Source: Caenispirillum salinarum AK4
Lineage (GTDB): Bacteria; Pseudomonadota; Alphaproteobacteria; Rhodospirillales; Rhodospirillaceae
Length of the DNA stretch: 62,235 bases
NCBI RefSeq assembly: GCF_000315795.1
Contig: NZ_ANHY01000026.1
Coordinates: 1 to 62,235, forward strand
Direction of reading: 5' to 3'
Position numbers and translations under genes: made by a program. Numbering within the stretch: the stretch's first letter is position 1; each line of letters opens with the position of its first letter. Below the pieces are notes generated by a model. The model ran no database searches. It saw only the letters and a list, made by a program, of their open reading frames with translations, and was not told where the DNA came from. Shown here piece by piece: positions 30,628 through 38,931 of this stretch.

Positions 30628-30659
30628 GTTTGATCTTGGATCAAACTTCCCCATATAGT
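30628..30659 (+). promoter_or_regulatory. Toxin-antitoxin operator overlapping promoter
   Basis: A perfect inverted repeat GTTTGATC-TTG-GATCAAAC (30628-30646) covers a TTGATC -35 box (30630-30635); TATAGT (30654-30659), a close match to the -10 consensus, follows at 18 bases. Binding of a dimeric HTH protein here would block polymerase. The HTH antitoxin encoded two genes on is the likely ligand. Confidence 0.65.
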
Positions 30660-30684
30660 TCCTCATGGTCGGAGCGCTGAAACG

Positions 30685-30981
30685 TTGTTCGAAACCGAAA
30701 GCGCTGAAATTCGCAAACTGATGCAGGATCGGAATGTCCGCCTCATCTTCACGACGCACGCGCGCAAAATCCGCATGCCGGAGCGAAACATTACGGACTC
30801 TGATGTACGGACCGTTCTGAGGTCCTGCACGGTTACGGACAAACGTTTCAGTCATCCCGGTGAGGTCCTGAGTGCCGAGGGAAAAGATCTGGATGGACGC
30901 AACCTGCGTATTTGCGTTCGGATCAACCCGCCGTGCACCCTCATCGTTGTAACCACCATCGACCTTGATAAGAGGAGCTAG
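30685..30981 (+). CDS. DUF4258 protein, probable toxin
   Basis: A 98-residue small basic protein with the DUF4258 pattern: an early TTHARKIRMPERNIT (H-x-R-x-R-M-x-E-R), a central DVRTVLRS and closing beta strands RICVRINPPCTLIVVTTI. DUF4258 proteins are related to RelE/MqsR-type folds and are often found as toxin partners. The start is TTG 30685 (GGAG at 30671), with ATG 30721 as an alternative. It precedes a Zn-finger/HTH gene by 9 bases, in the toxin-first order known for MqsRA. Base composition is nearer 55% G+C, unlike most of the window, suggesting transfer. Toxicity is inferred. Confidence 0.72.
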   Translation: MFETESAEIRKLMQDRNVRLIFTTHARKIRMPERNITDSDVRTVLRSCTVTDKRFSHPGEVLSAEGKDLDGRNLRICVRINPPCTLIVVTTIDLDKRS

Positions 30982-30990
30982 GAGGGAGCC

Positions 30991-31542
30991 ATGGCTACCT
31001 GCATCGCCTGCGGCGCTGATAACGCCACCGAGAAGGTGTTGGCGTCGTATGACGACGATGCGTTCGGCATCCCCGTCACCATCAAGAATGCCGTCGTTGA
31101 ACATTCCTGCCCCGAGTGCGGGTTTGAAGGCGTCGAAATCCCGGATACCGAGGACCTGGAGGCCGCCATCGCCATTGCGCGCGTCCTGCTGCCCATCGCC
31201 CTGCGGGGCCCGGAAATCCGGTTCCTGCGGAAGGCGTGCGGCATGACCGGCAAGCAGTTCGCGACGGAGCTTGATTGCGATAACGCCTCGCTAAGCCGCT
31301 GGGAAAACCACGGCGGACAGGGCAGCTTCACCGACAAGCAGATACGCGATGTCGTCGCCGGTATCCTGCATCCGCGAGTGCCTGCCGTCACGCTCAAGCC
31401 CGGCGAGTTCCTGCGCATGCGGATCGTTTGCCTGGAAGAGGGCGCGGCGCTTCCCCGCCTTGTCCTTGAGCGCGTTCGGCTGAAGGATGGCGCCACGCAT
31501 GAAAAGTCCGACGAATGGGACATCTGCGACGAGGCCGCCTGA
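30991..31542 (+). CDS. YgiT-type zinc-finger HTH antitoxin/regulator
   Basis: A 183-residue MqsA-like protein. An N-terminal zinc ribbon has CIAC (Cys4, Cys7) and CPEC (Cys40, Cys43). A linker IPDTEDLEAAIAIARVLLP leads into an Xre-type HTH at about 77-108 (RFLRKACGMTGKQFATEL, then NASLSRWENHG). The C-terminal ~60 residues have no recognised domain, making it longer than classical MqsA. GGAGGGAGCC precedes ATG 30991. It should neutralise the upstream DUF4258 protein and repress the operon through the palindrome at 30628. Confidence 0.82.
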   Translation: MATCIACGADNATEKVLASYDDDAFGIPVTIKNAVVEHSCPECGFEGVEIPDTEDLEAAIAIARVLLPIALRGPEIRFLRKACGMTGKQFATELDCDNASLSRWENHGGQGSFTDKQIRDVVAGILHPRVPAVTLKPGEFLRMRIVCLEEGAALPRLVLERVRLKDGATHEKSDEWDICDEAA

Positions 31543-31618
31543 CCGCCGTTGCGGCCAAACCTGATACCGGTCGCCTCGCAAGGGGCGGTCGCTGTCTTTT
31601 CTCGCCTCGGGAAGCTGC

Positions 31619-31706
31619 TGGTGCCCGCTGCCGGACTTGAACCGGCACGACCTGAACGGTCAACGGATTTTAAGTCCGCTGCGTCTACCAATTCCGCCAA
31701 GCGGGC
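31619..31706 (-). tRNA. tRNA-Leu (UAA)
   Basis: The minus strand reads as a complete tRNA with an encoded CCA end. The acceptor stem GCCCGCT/AGCGGGC is perfect, the T loop contains GGTTCAAGTCC, and a long variable arm typical of class II tRNAs is present. The anticodon loop CTTAAAA gives UAA, so it reads leucine UUA/UUG codons. It lies immediately downstream of the lower-G+C toxin-antitoxin pair. TrmL, encoded at 24085, modifies this kind of tRNA. Confidence 0.95.
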
Positions 31707-31928
31707 CCATGCCGGAGGCAACCTAGAGCGTCCCCCACGCCTGCGCAAGCGCTTAACACGCAAGCGCCGCCGCCGCGCCACGCTGCCTTGGTCGGGGCCT
31801 TCGCTACGCCCTTCATCCGGGCGCGCCTACCACCCATGACACGCCGTGGTCACGACTCTGTCACTTCCGTTCCGCACCCGTCTGGCGCGAAACTACGGGC
31901 GTTGGTGCACAGGAACAGAGCATCGGTC

Positions 31929-32288
31929 ATGACCGCCGACAGTCGCCTCATGCTTGCGGAAATCTCGCGTCGGCGCCTGTTCGCCGTGTTGAACGTCGCG
32001 CTCGGGGCGCTGGCCGTCTCCGTCCTGCCGTTCACGCGGACGGGGCGCGCGGTCGCGGCGGCGGGCGGACCGGCCGGCGACTCCGCCCATGCCCGGGCGG
32101 CCGGGAAGTACGTCTGTACCAACCCCGACTGTGATCCCTACGTCTACGACCCGGCGCGGGGCGATGGCGACAACATCAACGGTGGCGGCCGTCCCATCGC
32201 GGCGGGCACCTCGTTTGCCGACCTGCCGCACGACTGGCTGTGCCCCTACTGCGGGTCGGGCAAGGACTGGTTCCGGCCGCTGAGCTGA
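31929..32288 (+). CDS. Tat-exported rubredoxin-like protein with CX4C site
   Basis: A 119-residue protein with a rubredoxin fold at the C-terminus. The family pattern runs [19 protein letters not shown], then [20 protein letters not shown]. The second knuckle CPYC (Cys105, Cys108) is standard, but the first is CTNPDC (Cys63, Cys68), with four instead of two residues between cysteines. The N-terminus has SRRRLF followed by a hydrophobic stretch, matching a Tat signal, unusual because rubredoxins are normally cytoplasmic. The start is uncertain (ATG 31929 or 31950) and no strong ribosome binding site is visible. It converges with the PhoX gene. Confidence 0.78.
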   Translation: MTADSRLMLAEISRRRLFAVLNVALGALAVSVLPFTRTGRAVAAAGGPAGDSAHARAAGKYVCTNPDCDPYVYDPARGDGDNINGGGRPIAAGTSFADLPHDWLCPYCGSGKDWFRPLS

Positions 32289-32371
32289 CCAGCCCCCTTT
32301 CAAGACACACGGACCGTTCACCCGCCGGCCCCTCCGCATCCACCATCCCCCCTCGGCGTCGTGAACGACAG

Positions 32372-32401
32372 AAGGGCGGCCCCTCCCCCGGGGCCGCCCT
32401 T
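32372..32401. terminator. Hairpin between convergent rubredoxin and phoX genes
   Basis: AAGGGCGGCCCC (32372-32383) pairs perfectly with GGGGCCGCCCTT (32390-32401) around TCCCCC. No long T tract on either strand, but the position between convergent stops fits a shared terminator. Confidence 0.65.
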
Positions 32402-32467
32402 CCTCGTTCCGGGGCGACGGCGCCCTAAGCCGCCGTCGCCCCTCCCCCTCAAGTCCCCCGGACAGGG

Positions 32468-34432
32468 TCAGGAGCCGATGACCCCACCGCCCTTCTTGGT
32501 GATCGCCACCACGCTGGGGCGCGGGGGCATGCCGGGGGTGAAGTCCGGCCAGCGGGTCACGGGGTTGGCGAAGGACGAACCACTCTCGTCGCCCGGGTGC
32601 TGCACGGCGACGAACAGGGTGGTGTCGTCGGGCGTGAAGCAGGGGCCGCACATCTCGGCACCGCGCGGGGTGCGGAAGAAGTGGCGGGTCAGGGCGCGGC
32701 CGTGGCCTTCCACGTCGGCCGCCCACACGCCGTCGGCCAGGCCGGACTTGGGCGCGCCGTCGGTGGTGATCCAGATGCGGCCCTTCTTGTCGAAGGCGAC
32801 GTTGTCGGGGCAGGACAGCCAGCCGTTCTCGGTGACGCCCGAAGCGTACTGCGCGCCGTCCTCGGGGTTGGCGGGGTTGCCGGCCATCAGGAAGATGTCC
32901 CAGGTAAACTCCTGCGAGGCATGGTCGCGGACGGCCGGGGTGCCGCCCGGCGGGATCATCTCGATGACGTGGCCGTGCTTGTTGGCGGCGCGCGGGTTGG
33001 CGGCGTCCGTCTGCTCGTCCTTCCGCTTGGTGTTGTTGGTGAGCATCATGAACACGGTCGACGTCGCCGGGTTCGGCTCCACGTCTTCCGGGCGGTCCAT
33101 GGGGGTGGCGCCCAGCAGATCGGCGGCGCGGCGCGTCTCGATCAGCACGTCGGCCTGGCTGTTGAAGCCGTTCTCGGCGGTCAGCGGGCCTTCGCCATGG
33201 ACCAGCGGCATCCACATCAGGGTGCCGTCGGCGTCGAACTTGCCGACGTACAGCACGCCGTCGTCCAGCAGGTCGCCGTTGGCGGCGCGGTCTTCGGTGT
33301 CGACGGTGCCGTTGGAGACGTACTTGTAGACGTAGTCGAAGCGCTGGTCGTCGCCGGTGTAGACAATCAGGCGGCCGTCCGGGTTGACGATGGTGGTCGC
33401 CCCCTCGTGCTTGAAGCGGCCGAGCGCGGTGCGCTTCTTGGGCACGGAGTTCGGGTCATAGGGGTCGTACTCGACCATCCAGCCGAAGCGGTTGGCTTCG
33501 TTCGGCTCCTTGTTCAGGTCGAAGCGGTCGTGGTGGTCGGCCCAGGCGTAGCGGCTGGCGTCCTTGATGCCGTAGCGCTCGTAGTTGCGCTTCTCCGGGT
33601 GGTTCTCAAGGGTGCCCTTGAAGTAGCCGTGGAAGTTCTCCTCGGCGAACAGCACGGTGCCCCAGGGCGTCTCGCCGCCGGCGCAGTTGTTCAGGGTGCC
33701 GATGACCTTGCGGCCGGTCGAGTCGGCGCTGGTCTTCAGGCGGTCGTGACCGGCGGCGGGGCCGGTCAGTTCCATGGGCGTGTCCAGCGCCGTGATGCGG
33801 CGGGCGTACTGGCTGCCCGGCACGACGGTCCAGGTGTCGCCGTCCTTCTTGACCTCGATGACGGTGTGGCCGTGGGCCGCCATCTCGACGTCGACCATCT
33901 CCTTGGTCTGCTTGGCCAGGTCGTCCTCGCCGATGCCGTCGAACATCATGTGACGGTCGGTGTATTCGTGGTTGATGGCCAGCAGGCCGTGGGTCGAGTT
34001 GTTCGATCCCTGCGGCAGCGGGAAGAAGCCGATGTAGTCGTTGTTGTAGCCGAACTGCGTCTTCTGCGCGTCCGCCGTCAGGTTGTTGACGTCGAAGTCC
34101 GGGGCGCCGGCGGTCACCGCATCGCCCCAGCGGATCAGGACTCCGGCGTTGTAGCCGTCGGCGACGTGCATGTACTCGTCGTAGCCGTGCGGCAGTTCCT
34201 TGAAGGTCAGGGTCGAGGCCGAGGCGGCCAGCGCCTCGCGGCTGGCACCGGCGGTGACGGCGCCGCCGACGGTGGCCATGGCGGCGGCCACCGACAGGCC
34301 CTTCAGCGTGGCGCGGCGGCTGACGCGCGCGGCCACCAGGTCACCCATGGTGGGCACGGCCGGAGCGTGGGCGGGAACGTCGTCGTCGTCGTTCACGACC
34401 TCGACGAACTGAGAGGCGGTGTGCTCGGTCAT
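32468..34432 (-). CDS. PhoX-family alkaline phosphatase, Tat-exported
   Basis: Large DUF839/PhoX phosphatase (654 aa), normally an Fe/Ca-dependent phosphomonoesterase of the periplasm. A Tat signal is visible (VSRRATLKGL, Arg39-Arg40, then an Ala-rich hydrophobic stretch). PhoX-type sequences include LPHGYDEYMHVADGYNAGVL, CAGGETPWGTVLFAEENFHG with the signature cysteine, and RHFFRTPRGAEMCGPCFTPD, VAVQHPGDE near the C-terminus. ATG 34432 has GGAAGGG upstream; an ATG 54 bases earlier lacks this. Regulation by phosphate would be expected, but I saw no convincing Pho box. Confidence 0.86.
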   Translation of the reverse strand: MTEHTASQFVEVVNDDDDVPAHAPAVPTMGDLVAARVSRRATLKGLSVAAAMATVGGAVTAGASREALAASASTLTFKELPHGYDEYMHVADGYNAGVLIRWGDAVTAGAPDFDVNNLTADAQKTQFGYNNDYIGFFPLPQGSNNSTHGLLAINHEYTDRHMMFDGIGEDDLAKQTKEMVDVEMAAHGHTVIEVKKDGDTWTVVPGSQYARRITALDTPMELTGPAAGHDRLKTSADSTGRKVIGTLNNCAGGETPWGTVLFAEENFHGYFKGTLENHPEKRNYERYGIKDASRYAWADHHDRFDLNKEPNEANRFGWMVEYDPYDPNSVPKKRTALGRFKHEGATTIVNPDGRLIVYTGDDQRFDYVYKYVSNGTVDTEDRAANGDLLDDGVLYVGKFDADGTLMWMPLVHGEGPLTAENGFNSQADVLIETRRAADLLGATPMDRPEDVEPNPATSTVFMMLTNNTKRKDEQTDAANPRAANKHGHVIEMIPPGGTPAVRDHASQEFTWDIFLMAGNPANPEDGAQYASGVTENGWLSCPDNVAFDKKGRIWITTDGAPKSGLADGVWAADVEGHGRALTRHFFRTPRGAEMCGPCFTPDDTTLFVAVQHPGDESGSSFANPVTRWPDFTPGMPPRPSVVAITKKGGGVIGS

Positions 34433-34646
34433 GGAACCCTTCCGCTGCATTGATGGTGATGAGAAAGCACGAGATTTCGGCGTCAATGTAGAGCCGGCGG
34501 CAGGGATTTCCCGTGAATGTTACATGGCGTCGCGTTGACGAAATTGTTGCGCGAAAACGCAAATCATTCGCAGAAATCGGCTGTTGCATGATCCAGGCAC
34601 GCGATCAGCGCGACACGCGCCGGACGTGCATGTTCGAGCAGAAAGG

Positions 34647-36458
34647 TCAATTGAACAGGCGCTCGCGGAAGGGGCCGATGTAGCCCAGGTAGCCGCGCCG
34701 GGCCGCTGGGGTCAAGGCCTTCTCGGTGCTGCTGTCGCCGTAGGGATGGGCGACGGAGCTGAACAGGTATCCCCAGTCCCCCATGTGCGGAAACCACGCC
34801 ACGCCCGAGACCGCAGCGCCATACGGCGTCGTCTGGAGCCGGCTCAGCGACCCGGTGGCCGCATCCCAGGCCCAGAGGGCGTCGTTCTGGTGCCCCCGGG
34901 CGGTATCCTCGGCCAGGATGAGGGTGTCGTCGTCACCGAGGAACGCGAGCCCGCGCGGGTTGGCGATGCCGTTCAGGGCGCAGTCGTTGCGGTCGACCGC
35001 ATCGGCGCCGGCATCCTCGACCGGCACGCCCGCCACCACCGCGCTGGCCCGCGTCGCCACCCGGTCGGACGCAATGCCCGCCACCGTCCCCAGCTGCATG
35101 GCATAGATGGTGCCGCAGGGGTTGGCCGGCAGCGCGATATGGTCGGTTCCGGGTCCGGCGGTTCCGCCCGGCTCGGTCATCGGCCCGGCCACCGCACCCA
35201 CGGCCAGGAACACCCGCTTGCGCGCGGGATCAAGCGCGAGGCCGCCGGAGCGGACGAACTCGGTGGTGGCGCCCAGCATGGCGGCATAGCGGCGGGTTTC
35301 CAGGCGCGACGCCGCCATCTCCATGCCCGGCTTCACGGCCAGGCACTCGGGACCGGCGGCGGTTTCCAGTCCCGTGAAGCCGTCGGGGCAGTGTCCGTCC
35401 AGAGCCTCGCGCCGGTCGAACAGGTCGGTGAAGGTCACCCCGCGATCGAGCAGGCGGGCGATGTCCACCTCGCGGGCGTGGCCCAGGTCGATCCATTCCA
35501 CGTCGGCGGCCCCGCCCGCGACGCTGGCCGTCTGGCGCCAGCGCGCCGCATACAGGTGCCCGGCCGACAGGTCGGCCATCTCGTCGGCGATGAACATGAA
35601 CAAGCCGCCGCCGTCCGCCCGGTCGGTGATGTAGACCGTGCGGCCGTCGGGCATGGCAAGCACGTCTTCCGGCGCCGTCCGGCCCAGGGCAAACCGGCGA
35701 TGCACCGTCGGCCGGCCCCGGTGGTCCACGTCGGCCTCGATGATGTGGCCGTAGCGATAGGGGTCCACCGTCTGGCGGAAGGCCTCCAGCGCCGCCCGGT
35801 CGCCACCCCGCGCCGAGCGGCCGAACCAGGACGCCATGGCGGCAGCGTCCTCGAGCGCCGCCATGTCCTGCGCCTCGTCCACCAGCCGCGCGTCGGGCGG
35901 GGCGCCCTCGGCAGCCAAGTGGGTGTCCCAGGGCGTCATGCCGCCTTCCATGGGCCGCCAAAGGCCGCCGATGGGCGCGGTGTCCACCGGCGCGGTCTGC
36001 ATGGCGATGAGCGTGCCGTCGCGCCCCTGCACCAGTTCCGACAGATAAAGGGCGCCGGGCAGATCGCCGAACTGCGTCAAGGCGAACCACCGCCTCCCGC
36101 GGTGCAGCAGCGAGGTGAACCCGACCTCGTCGGAGACGCGCGGCTCGGCGCCGTCGTAGAGGGCCGTGCCGCGCTGGTCGTGAAGGACGCCGAAGGTGCC
36201 GGTCCCCACCTCCTGGCCGCTGCGGGCAAGCACGCGGTAGCCGATGGTCTCGCCCTCGCCGTCGCGGCGCAGGACGCGCGGCGTGGTGCGGATGGAGCGC
36301 TTTTCCAGGTCGGTTTCGGGCGCCTCGACGGCCAGGAAGGTCAGTTCGGGCTCGGCGGCCGCAGCGGCGGTCGATCCGCCGACGGCCAGCAGCGGCGCCA
36401 GAAGAAGGGCGATGACCCCGCCGAAGCGGGCGCGGCGCGGAAACGGCGGGCACGGCAT
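34647..36458 (-). CDS. Second PhoX/DUF839-family protein, Sec-exported
   Basis: A 604-residue DUF839 protein, distant from the PhoX at 32468. A Sec signal peptide (basic start, hydrophobic GVIALLLAPLLAVGG, Ala-rich cleavage region near residue 35) replaces the Tat signal. PhoX-like stretches are GGLWRPMEGGMTPWDTHLAAEG, broken here as GGLWRPMEGG and MTPWDTHL, then PEDVLAMPDGRTVYITDR and NPRGLAFLGDDDTLILAED, ending AWFPHMGDWGYLFSSVAHPYGD. It starts at ATG 36458 with AGGGAGA upstream. It may be an esterase or phosphatase or may only bind a ligand; activity is uncertain. It follows eutC by 120 bases on the same strand. Confidence 0.75.
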   Translation of the reverse strand: MPCPPFPRRARFGGVIALLLAPLLAVGGSTAAAAAEPELTFLAVEAPETDLEKRSIRTTPRVLRRDGEGETIGYRVLARSGQEVGTGTFGVLHDQRGTALYDGAEPRVSDEVGFTSLLHRGRRWFALTQFGDLPGALYLSELVQGRDGTLIAMQTAPVDTAPIGGLWRPMEGGMTPWDTHLAAEGAPPDARLVDEAQDMAALEDAAAMASWFGRSARGGDRAALEAFRQTVDPYRYGHIIEADVDHRGRPTVHRRFALGRTAPEDVLAMPDGRTVYITDRADGGGLFMFIADEMADLSAGHLYAARWRQTASVAGGAADVEWIDLGHAREVDIARLLDRGVTFTDLFDRREALDGHCPDGFTGLETAAGPECLAVKPGMEMAASRLETRRYAAMLGATTEFVRSGGLALDPARKRVFLAVGAVAGPMTEPGGTAGPGTDHIALPANPCGTIYAMQLGTVAGIASDRVATRASAVVAGVPVEDAGADAVDRNDCALNGIANPRGLAFLGDDDTLILAEDTARGHQNDALWAWDAATGSLSRLQTTPYGAAVSGVAWFPHMGDWGYLFSSVAHPYGDSSTEKALTPAARRGYLGYIGPFRERLFN

Positions 36459-36578
36459 GCGGCAGCGGTTCTCCCTGCGGCTGGAGGATCCATGGCACGC
36501 CGGCCGTGCAGGATCGGCCATGCGGCGTCCCGCGATGGTACGGCGCGCCGCCACCGCAACTGAACCCGGGCAGGGTGG

Positions 36579-37373
36579 TTACGACGTCCGGCCCGCCCGT
36601 CCCTCCAGGGTGGCAGGCGGTGCCCCTTCCGTCACGGCCTCGGGCGCGTCGTCCTTCAGCGCCACGCCGCTGACACCCAGTGCCCGCGCCTGCCCCATCA
36701 GCCAGGCGATCTTGGCGCCTGCGCGCGCCGGATCGAGCCCTTCCGGCCGGATGTTGGAAACGCAGTTGCGGTCGGCGTCGCGGCGACCGGCACGCGGCGC
36801 CCAGGTCAGGTAGGCGCCCAGGCTGTCGGACGCCGAGAGACCCGGTCGCTCGCCGATGAGCATCACCGAACACGCCGCTCCCAGCGCCTCCGCCACCGGA
36901 TCGCCGAGCGCGACGCGCGCCTGCCGCGCCACCACCACCGGCGCGAGCGTCCATCCCTTCAGCCCCGCCACGGCGGCGGCCAGAGTGGCGGCGGCATGCG
37001 AATGAACGGCACGAGCCGACAGGCCGTCGCCGATGATGAAGACCGCGTCGAACGGCCCCTCCCCCGCCGCCTCGCGCAGCCGTGCCTCCTCCCCCTCAGC
37101 CAGGCGCCGGCCCAGGTCGGGGCGCTGGAGGTAGGCGGCGCGGTCGGGCGCGGCGGAGGCAGCCTGCATCACCGTCAGGTCCGGCACGGCCTCGCGCACG
37201 GCGGCCGCCACGCCGGCCGCGTCGAACGCCATGTAAACGGCGTCGCGCGCACGGGCGTGGGCCATCTGGAAACGCAGAAGTTCGGCCGTCGGCAGGCCGT
37301 CGCCCGCCCGGCCGAGCGCGATGCGGGCGGCGGTGTGGCGGCGCAGGACGTGCCAGGGATCGGGATTGCTCAT
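36579..37373 (-). CDS. eutC: Ethanolamine ammonia-lyase small subunit
   Basis: Small subunit of adenosylcobalamin-dependent ethanolamine ammonia-lyase, which turns ethanolamine into acetaldehyde and ammonia together with EutB. Family stretches include FQMAHARARDAVYM, FIIGDGLSARAVHSHA, VMLIGERPGLSASDSLGAYL and NCVSNIRPEGL. Length is 264 aa. ATG 37373 overlaps the eutB stop by four bases. No shell proteins, aldehyde dehydrogenase or reactivating factor are adjacent, so this is the short, non-compartment form using ethanolamine as a nitrogen or carbon source. Confidence 0.95.
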   Translation of the reverse strand: MSNPDPWHVLRRHTAARIALGRAGDGLPTAELLRFQMAHARARDAVYMAFDAAGVAAAVREAVPDLTVMQAASAAPDRAAYLQRPDLGRRLAEGEEARLREAAGEGPFDAVFIIGDGLSARAVHSHAAATLAAAVAGLKGWTLAPVVVARQARVALGDPVAEALGAACSVMLIGERPGLSASDSLGAYLTWAPRAGRRDADRNCVSNIRPEGLDPARAGAKIAWLMGQARALGVSGVALKDDAPEAVTEGAPPATLEGRAGRTS

Positions 37374-38794
37374 GCCGCACCTCCACCGTCCTCGGGTGCG
37401 GTGGGCGCCATGTGGCCGATCATGCGCCCGGCGCCACTTCCGGCAGAGAGCGAGGGCCGCACCCGGCCGCCGGCATCCATGATCTCCATGCCGTGCAGCC
37501 ACGCCTCGAACTCCGGTGCCGGCTTCAGCCCCAGGGCGGCCCGGACATAAAGCGCGTCGTGGAAGCTGGTGCTCTGGTAACTGAGCATGATGTCGTCGCC
37601 CCCCGGCACCCCCATGATGAACGAACATCCCGCCACGCCCAGCAGGGTCAGCAGGGTGTCCATGTCGTCCTGGTCGGCCTCGGCGTGGTTCGTATAGCAG
37701 ACGTCGACGCCCATGGGCACGCCCAGCAGCTTGCCGCAGAAGTGGTCCTCCAGTCCGGCGCGGATGATCTGCTTGCCGTCGAAAAGGTATTCCGGCCCGA
37801 TGAAGCCGACAACCGTGTTCGTCAGAAGTGGCCGGAACGCCCGTGCGACGGCATAGGCACGCGCTTCCATGGTCTGCTGATCCACACCGTGGTGGGCGTC
37901 GGCCGAGAGCGCCGCGCCCTGTCCCGTCTCGAAGTACATGACATTGTCGCCGACCGTGCCGCGCTTCTGCGCCAGCGCCGCCTCGCGCGCCTCGGCCAGC
38001 AGGGACAGGGAAATGCCGAAGCTGTCGTTGGCGGCCTCGCTGCCGGCGATGGACTGGAACACCAGATCCACCGGCGCGCCGCGCTCCATCACCGCCAGCG
38101 CCGTCGTCACATGCGCCAGCACGCACGATTGCGTGGGAATGGCGTAGCGCTCGCGGATGCCGTCCACCAGCTCCAGCAGCCGCACCATCGCCGCCGGGCT
38201 GTCGGTGGCCGGGTTGATGCCGATGACCGCATCGCCGCAGCCGTACATCAGCCCGTCCAGTATGCTTGCGGCGATGCCGGCGGGGTCGTCGGTCGGGTGG
38301 TTGGGCTGCAGCCGCACCGACAGCCGCCCCGGCAGGCCGATGGTGGAGCGGAAGGCCGTTGTCACCCGGCACTTGCGCGCCACCGCGATCAAATCCTGGT
38401 TGCGCATCAGCTTGCTGACCGCCGCCGCCATCTCGGGCGTCAGGCCGGGGCGCAGGGCCGCCAGGGCCTCGGGTGTGGCGGCGTCGCACAGGAGCCAGTC
38501 GCGGAAGGCGCCGACGGTCATGGACCGCACGGGCTGGAAGGAATCCGCATCGTGCAGATCGAGGATCAGGCGCGTCACCTCGTCGTCCTCGTAAGGCACC
38601 AGCGCCTCGTCCAGGAAGCGCGCCAGCGGCACGTCGGCCAGCGCCATGCGGGCCGCCACCCGTTCCTCGTCACTGTCCGCCGCCACGCCAGCCAGCACGT
38701 CGCCCGATCGCGGCGGGCTGGCCCGGGCGAGCAGCGTCTTCAGGTCGTGGAAGACGTAGCGGGTGGAGCGATGCGTCGCAGAGGCCTGGGTCAC
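37370..38794 (-). CDS. eutB: Ethanolamine ammonia-lyase large subunit
   Basis: Catalytic TIM-barrel subunit, 474 aa, binding ethanolamine and adenosylcobalamin. Typical stretches: VFHDLKTLLARASPPRSGD, SKLMRNQDLIAVARKCRV, FRSTIGLPGRLSVRLQPNHP, YGCGDAVIGINPATDSP and DVCYTNHAEADQDDMDTLL. It is the first gene of the eutBC pair. The short gap to the divergent EEP gene (about 130 bases) must contain its promoter; no cobalamin riboswitch-like element was recognised there. Confidence 0.96.
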   Translation of the reverse strand: MTQASATHRSTRYVFHDLKTLLARASPPRSGDVLAGVAADSDEERVAARMALADVPLARFLDEALVPYEDDEVTRLILDLHDADSFQPVRSMTVGAFRDWLLCDAATPEALAALRPGLTPEMAAAVSKLMRNQDLIAVARKCRVTTAFRSTIGLPGRLSVRLQPNHPTDDPAGIAASILDGLMYGCGDAVIGINPATDSPAAMVRLLELVDGIRERYAIPTQSCVLAHVTTALAVMERGAPVDLVFQSIAGSEAANDSFGISLSLLAEAREAALAQKRGTVGDNVMYFETGQGAALSADAHHGVDQQTMEARAYAVARAFRPLLTNTVVGFIGPEYLFDGKQIIRAGLEDHFCGKLLGVPMGVDVCYTNHAEADQDDMDTLLTLLGVAGCSFIMGVPGGDDIMLSYQSTSFHDALYVRAALGLKPAPEFEAWLHGMEIMDAGGRVRPSLSAGSGAGRMIGHMAPTAPEDGGGAA

Positions 38795-38931
38795 GGGCGC
38801 CTCCCTCGGGCTCGGGCCGGTGGACAGGACGTCAGTGTCCTACAGCCGCGCCCCGGAGGGAACCCGCCGGTGGCAACGCCGCCGCCGGCCGCCCGTTTTC
38901 CTGGCGGAACAGTCAGAGGAGGCCGCTCATC

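Larger units (their letters stand above)
30368..30684. other. Intergenic region with terminator, operator and promoter
   Basis: The 317-base gap holds the aldolase terminator (30396-30427) and the toxin-antitoxin operator/promoter (30628-30659). Its middle part is clearly lower in G+C than surrounding genes and contains two direct copies of CGATTGCA at 30509 and 30527. A short frame of 58 codons (30482-30658) exists but runs through the promoter and has no ribosome binding site. Confidence 0.6.

Noticed and set aside
30482-30658. A 58-codon frame upstream of the DUF4258 gene
   Set aside because: It has no ribosome binding site and runs through the promoter and operator of the toxin-antitoxin pair; no recognisable protein family.
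34433-34646. A Pho box upstream of the PhoX gene, and a CTGTCAC half site near 31860
   Set aside because: Only single half-site-like sequences were found, not the tandem 7-base repeats at the right spacing.
38795-38930. A cobalamin riboswitch upstream of eutB
   Set aside because: The gap is too short and contains no B12-box-like sequence.
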